Shown here one piece after another: positions 43,027 to 46,011 of a stretch of 46,011 nucleotides of DNA. Location of the stretch: contig CANJPU010000044.1 in NCBI GenBank assembly GCA_947476285.1, positions 1 to 46,011 on the forward strand, read 5' to 3'. Position 1 is the first letter of the stretch. The number at the start of each line of letters is the position of its first letter. Made by a program: the position numbers and the translations under genes. Origin of the DNA: Comamonadaceae bacterium (GTDB lineage: Bacteria > Pseudomonadota > Gammaproteobacteria > Burkholderiales > Burkholderiaceae_C). A model generated the notes under the pieces. It had not been told where the DNA came from and did no database searches. It saw only the letters and a list, made by a program, of their open reading frames with translations.

Positions 43027-43966
43027 GGCCGCGCCCAACCCAGCGCTCGCACCGCTGCAGGGGCTCAACTGTGTCCTGCCCCTGGCAGTGGCCTACAGCG
43101 GTGGCGCAGACTCCACCGCCTTGCTGTTGGCCGCTGCCCAGCTCTGGCCCGGTCAGGTGCAGGCCATTCACGTTCATCATGGCCTGCAGGCCAGCGCCGA
43201 TGCCTTTGCGCAGCATTGCGCGCAAGCCTGCAACGCACTGCAGGTGCCGCTTCACACTGTGCATGTGAATGCGCGCCCCCAGTCCGGGCAAAGCCCCGAA
43301 GACGCCGCGCGCAAGGCACGTTACCAAGCCTTGGCCGAGACGGCGCAAGCTCTGGGTGTCGGTGCGGTGCTGCTTGGTCAACATGCTGATGATCAGGTCG
43401 AGACGCTGCTGCTCGCACTCTCGCGCGGCGCGGGCTTGCCAGGGCTGGCGGCCATGCCCGCGCAGTTTGAGCGCCACGGCATGCGCTTTGCGCGCCCGCT
43501 CCTGGGCGTGAGCGCTGCGGCTATCCGCCAATGGCTGGCCACCAACGCCGTGGCCTTCGTCGATGACCCGACCAACGCCGACACCGGCTTCACACGCAAT
43601 CGCATTCGGCATCATCTGCTGCCGGCGCTGGAGCAGGCCTTCCCGCAATTTCGTGACACCTTCGCGCGATCAGCACGGCACGCGGCGCAGGCGCAAGAAC
43701 TGCTTGTCGAAATTGCGGCGCAAGACTTGGCCACGGTCGGCACACCACCGGCCATCCAGCCATTGCGCCAACTCAGCGCGGCGCGCCAAGCCAATGTGCT
43801 GCGCCACTGGCTGCGAGACACACACCACACCGCGCCCAGCGCCGCCCAACTGCAAGAGCTGCTGGACCAACTGGCCGCCTGCGCAACCCGCGGCCACCGC
43901 ATCCACATCAAGGTCGGTGCGGGGTTTGTGGTGCGTGAAGGCGGGGTGTTGGGATATCACGTCTAG
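42971..43966 (+). CDS. tilS: tRNA(Ile)-lysidine synthase
   Basis: Modifies C34 of tRNA-Ile(CAU) to lysidine so that it reads AUA. 331 aa with the N-type PP-loop [11 protein letters not shown] near residues 41-51, then [27 protein letters not shown] and the [19 protein letters not shown] specificity motif. It is shorter than E. coli TilS (432) and has little C-terminal domain. The start is uncertain: ATG 42971 (56-bp overlap with accA) or ATG 42989 are both possible. It is followed by lysC's promoter. Confidence 0.92.
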   Translation: MSGCKAMAATPTPKPTPAEAAPNPALAPLQGLNCVLPLAVAYSGGADSTALLLAAAQLWPGQVQAIHVHHGLQASADAFAQHCAQACNALQVPLHTVHVNARPQSGQSPEDAARKARYQALAETAQALGVGAVLLGQHADDQVETLLLALSRGAGLPGLAAMPAQFERHGMRFARPLLGVSAAAIRQWLATNAVAFVDDPTNADTGFTRNRIRHHLLPALEQAFPQFRDTFARSARHAAQAQELLVEIAAQDLATVGTPPAIQPLRQLSAARQANVLRHWLRDTHHTAPSAAQLQELLDQLAACATRGHRIHIKVGAGFVVREGGVLGYHV

Positions 43967-43968
43967 GT

Positions 43969-43974
43969 ATAATC
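43969..43974 (+). promoter_or_regulatory. TATAAT -10 of a probable lysC promoter
   Basis: A perfect consensus TATAAT with preceding GG lies just after the tilS stop, about 75 nt before the lysC ATG. The -35 region is poor. No SD is visible before lysC (CTCCTTCCCTCCG), and no lysine riboswitch was recognised in the short leader. Confidence 0.5.
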
Positions 43975-44047
43975 CCTGGGTTCTGCGCGGCGCGGCGCGC
44001 CTCTACGGTTTTTCATCAATCGCCGCATCACATTCTCCTTCCCTCCG

Positions 44048-45316
44048 ATGGCATTGATCGTTCACAAATACGGCGGCACGTCCATGGGCTCGACCGAGCG
44101 CATCCGCAACGTCGCCAAGCGCGTGGCCAAGTGGCACCGCGCCGGCCACCAGATGGTTGTGGTGCCCAGCGCCATGAGCGGCGAAACCAACCGCCTGCTG
44201 GCCCTGGCCAAAGAAGTCTCGCCCCCCAAGACCACCGATGCATTGCAACGCGAGCTGGACATGCTGGCCGCCACCGGAGAGCAGGCATCGTCGGCGCTGC
44301 TGGCCATCGCCCTGCAGGCCGAAGGCATTGAAGCCATCAGCTACGCCGGCTGGCAAGTACCCATACGCACCAACAGCGCCTACACCAAGGCGCGCATCGA
44401 ATCCATCGACGATGTCAAAGTGCGCTCCGATCTGGCCGCAGGCCGTGTCGTCATCATCACCGGCTTTCAGGGCGTGGACGAGCAGGGCCACATCACCACC
44501 CTGGGCCGAGGCGGCAGCGACACATCAGCCGTGGCCGTGGCAGCAGCGATGAAGGCGGCGGAGTGCCTCATCTACACCGATGTGGACGGCGTCTACACCA
44601 CCGACCCTCGCGTCGTGCCCGAAGCGCGCCGCCTGCAGACCGTGAGCTTCGAGGAAATGCTGGAGATGGCCTCGCTCGGCTCCAAGGTGCTGCAAATCCG
44701 CTCCGTCGAATTCGCCGGCAAATACCGTGTGCCCCTGCGCGTGCTGTCCAGCTTCACGCCCTGGGACATCCCGATTGCGCAAGAAGCCAAATCCGGCACA
44801 CTGATCACTTACGAGGAAGACGTACAAATGGAACAAGCCGTCGTATCCGGCATCGCCTTCAATCGAGACGAAGCCAAGATTTCCATCCTGAGCGTGCCCG
44901 ACAAGCCCGGCATCGCCTACAACATCCTGGGCGCTGTCGCCGATGCCAACATCGAAGTCGACATGATCATCCAGAACATCTCCAAGGACGGCAAAACCGA
45001 CTTCAGCTTCACCGTGCATCGCAACGACTACACGCGCACCGTGGACTTGCTCAAGAGCAAAGTCATGGCCGCTCTGGGCACCGACCATCTGGAAGGCGAC
45101 ACGAAAATCTGCAAGGTCAGCATCGTGGGCATAGGCATGCGCAGCCACGTGGGCATCGCCAGCAAGATGTTCCGCGCGCTCAGCGAAGAAGGCATCAACA
45201 TCCAGATGATCTCCACCAGCGAAATCAAGACCTCCGTCGTCATCGACGAAAAATACATGGAGCTCGCAGTGCGTGCGCTGCACCGGGCATTCGATCTGGA
45301 CCAGCCAAGCGCTTGA
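44048..45316 (+). CDS. lysC: aspartate kinase
   Basis: 422 aa aspartokinase, first step to lysine, threonine and methionine. The kinase domain begins VHKYGGTSMGS and includes TLGRGGSDTSAVA and VDGVYTTDPR. The C-terminal ~160 residues hold two ACT domains for feedback inhibition (AKISILSVPDKPGIAYNI; CKVSIVGIGMRSHVGIASKMF). Length and architecture match the Corynebacterium/Bacillus/Pseudomonas class in which a separate beta subunit can arise from an internal start. Such a start is visible at 44828 (see finding). An antitoxin remnant starts on its stop codon. Confidence 0.96.
   Translation: MALIVHKYGGTSMGSTERIRNVAKRVAKWHRAGHQMVVVPSAMSGETNRLLALAKEVSPPKTTDALQRELDMLAATGEQASSALLAIALQAEGIEAISYAGWQVPIRTNSAYTKARIESIDDVKVRSDLAAGRVVIITGFQGVDEQGHITTLGRGGSDTSAVAVAAAMKAAECLIYTDVDGVYTTDPRVVPEARRLQTVSFEEMLEMASLGSKVLQIRSVEFAGKYRVPLRVLSSFTPWDIPIAQEAKSGTLITYEEDVQMEQAVVSGIAFNRDEAKISILSVPDKPGIAYNILGAVADANIEVDMIIQNISKDGKTDFSFTVHRNDYTRTVDLLKSKVMAALGTDHLEGDTKICKVSIVGIGMRSHVGIASKMFRALSEEGINIQMISTSEIKTSVVIDEKYMELAVRALHRAFDLDQPSA
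44828..45316 (+). CDS. possible aspartokinase beta subunit from an internal start
   Basis: In-frame ATG 44828 within lysC is preceded by GAGGAAGA at 7 nt. It would yield a 162-residue protein (MEQAVVSGIAFNRDEAK...) comprising just the two ACT domains, the same product made by internal initiation in B. subtilis and C. glutamicum aspartokinases. Predicted only; use in this lineage is unproven. Confidence 0.4.
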   Translation: MEQAVVSGIAFNRDEAKISILSVPDKPGIAYNILGAVADANIEVDMIIQNISKDGKTDFSFTVHRNDYTRTVDLLKSKVMAALGTDHLEGDTKICKVSIVGIGMRSHVGIASKMFRALSEEGINIQMISTSEIKTSVVIDEKYMELAVRALHRAFDLDQPSA

Positions 45317-45516
45317 TGATGACGGGCACTGCCATGACCGGGTTCGTGCGCAGTGCCGCAAAGGAGAAAGACCAGTCATTGCTGGAGCAGGAGACGCGCC
45401 TGCGCTTGTCCAAACGCGATTTCGCCGCTTTCAATCGCGCCATCAACGGGGCCGTCGAGCCCAATTCGGCCCTGCACAAGGCGCTTAAATCGGTGACGAA
45501 GGTCAAGCGTCCTTGA
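45316..45516 (+). pseudogene. truncated TacA-like (DUF1778) antitoxin remnant
   Basis: A 66-codon frame starting ATG 45316 (sharing a base with the lysC stop). Its body, TGFVRSAAKEKDQSLLEQE, then TRLRLSKRDFAAFNRAINGA and PNSALHKALK, matches the C-terminal two-thirds of DUF1778 antitoxins of GNAT toxins. The N-terminal ribbon-helix-helix strand that should come before is missing, replaced directly by the end of lysC. Without it DNA binding is unlikely. It is immediately followed by a toxin fragment, supporting decay of a complete operon. Confidence 0.6.
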
Positions 45517-45616
45517 CGATGCCAAGAACGACAAGTCGAAACTTTTCTACAAGCGGTTTGGTTTCATCACCTGTTCAGATTCGCCTGCGTCCCTGTATTT
45601 GCCCCTGGGTGTCTGA
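45515..45616 (+). pseudogene. C-terminal fragment of a TacT-like GNAT toxin
   Basis: 34 codons with no start: DDAKNDKSKLFYKRFGFITC, then SDSPASLYLPLGV and stop. The FYKRFGF segment and the closing SLYLPLG are the C-terminal GNAT motif of TacT/AtaT-type acetyltransferase toxins, which normally have about 160-170 residues. All upstream toxin sequence is gone; the fragment begins within the antitoxin stop codon. An in-frame stop at 45494-45496 blocks any longer reading. A deletion relic. Confidence 0.6.
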
Positions 45617-45749
45617 AGGGCGAGCCTGACGCCATCGCATGCCCAGGCCTGGGACCCGCGAAGATCGATGCCTGCCAACCAAGCCAGACCAAGCGCTGTC
45701 GTCAGCAGCTTTCGCAGCCCCCGCGCTTGAGGCATAATTGCGCCCTACA
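45617..45749 (+). promoter_or_regulatory. tRNA-Ser upstream region
   Basis: No gene recognised. A CATAAT -10-like hexamer at 45733-45738, about 12 nt before the tRNA, is the probable tRNA promoter; the -35 is weak. Confidence 0.4.
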
Positions 45750-45842
45750 GGAAACGTGACCGAGTGGCCGAAGGTGCTCCCCTGCTAAGGGAGTATGGGG
45801 TGTAGAGCCTCATCGAGGGTTCGAATCCCTCCGTTTCCGCCA
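45750..45842 (+). tRNA. tRNA-Ser(GCU)
   Basis: 93 nt including an encoded CCA. The acceptor stem GGAAACG/CGTTTCC is perfect with discriminator G. The anticodon arm CTCCC-CTGCTAA-GGGAG presents GCT, reading AGC/AGU. The long variable arm and T-arm GAGGGTTCGAATCCCTC are typical of class II serine tRNAs. Confidence 0.97.
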
Positions 45843-45854
45843 GCAATAGCCTTG

Positions 45855-45896
45855 AAGCCCGCATGCCTGTTAGGTTTGCGGGTTTCTTGTTTTTTG
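45855..45896 (+). terminator. intrinsic terminator after tRNA-Ser
   Basis: AAGCCCGCA / TGCGGGTTT stem (one G-T pair), 13-nt loop, followed by a T-rich run ending TTTTTT. It is properly placed 12 nt after the tRNA. Confidence 0.85.
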
Positions 45897-46011
45897 CTAC
45901 CCACAATCCAACCCCCATGGCTGCAAAAGTCCTTGAGTGTTGTCGCTACGTTGGTTACCTAGGGTGAGCACGCAGCGCCAGCATACCTTTGGCCTAGACC
46001 GTCACAACCAC
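45897..46011. other. window end without recognised feature
   Basis: 115 nt after the tRNA terminator. No open frame, direct repeat of the tRNA 3' end or integrase start was seen. Confidence 0.4.

Noticed and set aside
43967..44047. Lysine riboswitch before lysC
   Set aside because: The leader is about 70 nt at most, far too short for that aptamer, and shows none of its motifs.
45897..46011. Genomic-island attachment site downstream of tRNA-Ser
   Set aside because: No repeat of the tRNA 3' end and no integrase is visible before the window ends.

Overview
The window is a GC-rich chromosomal segment of a betaproteobacterium. Gene order and protein content (comamonad-type minor-pilin locus, ribE-ribBA-ribH-nusB followed by tol genes, cysS-alkA-accA-tilS-lysC) point to Burkholderiales, probably Comamonadaceae or a close relative. 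This placement is inferred from gene content, not from a marker-gene comparison. Almost all of it is dense housekeeping DNA with many 1-8 bp gene overlaps. No phage, insertion sequence or CRISPR array is visible.

Layout. 1-2116: 3' part of alaS. 2160-3301: a RES/Xre-type toxin-antitoxin pair read toward alaS. 3320-5989: trmB, gluQ and an FAD oxidoreductase (minus). 6074-9525: a pirin gene behind a strong dyad, then an SDR/acyl-CoA-ligase pair. 9686-13156: dnaE. 13173-19661: a nine-gene minus-strand array ribE-ribBA-ribH-nusB-aminotransferase-ybgC-tolQ-tolR-tolA. 19768-21615: a TPR/glycosyltransferase-like gene lying between ribE and ribD. 21609-22721: ribD. 22879-30021: type IV pilus minor pilins and the PilY1 tip protein. 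30109-31948: glyA-nrdR behind a ZTP-type riboswitch. 32020-32835: lytic transglycosylase. 32836-33512: a 677-base stretch without a long gene that holds several structured elements, a possible small ORF and a possible small RNA. 33513-36368: a very long DUF349 protein. 36337-39794: mtfA, lpxH, two cyclophilins and a small TPR protein (minus). 39932-45316: cysS, alkA-like glycosylase, accA, tilS, lysC. 45316-45616: a decayed TacA/TacT-like toxin-antitoxin remnant, followed by tRNA-Ser(GCU) and its terminator.

How the genes work together. The rib genes make riboflavin from GTP and ribulose 5-phosphate, although the GTP cyclohydrolase II half of RibBA lacks its zinc cysteines, so that step must be supplied elsewhere. 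TolQRA energises the envelope, but tolB and pal do not follow tolA. The pilin cluster encodes the minor-pilin/PilY1 priming and tip complex. The best candidates for unrecognised biology are the structured intergenic region at 32836-33512, the putative SD-sequestering platform behind the glyA riboswitch, the SDR without its catalytic Tyr, and the FG/RG-rich DUF349 protein.
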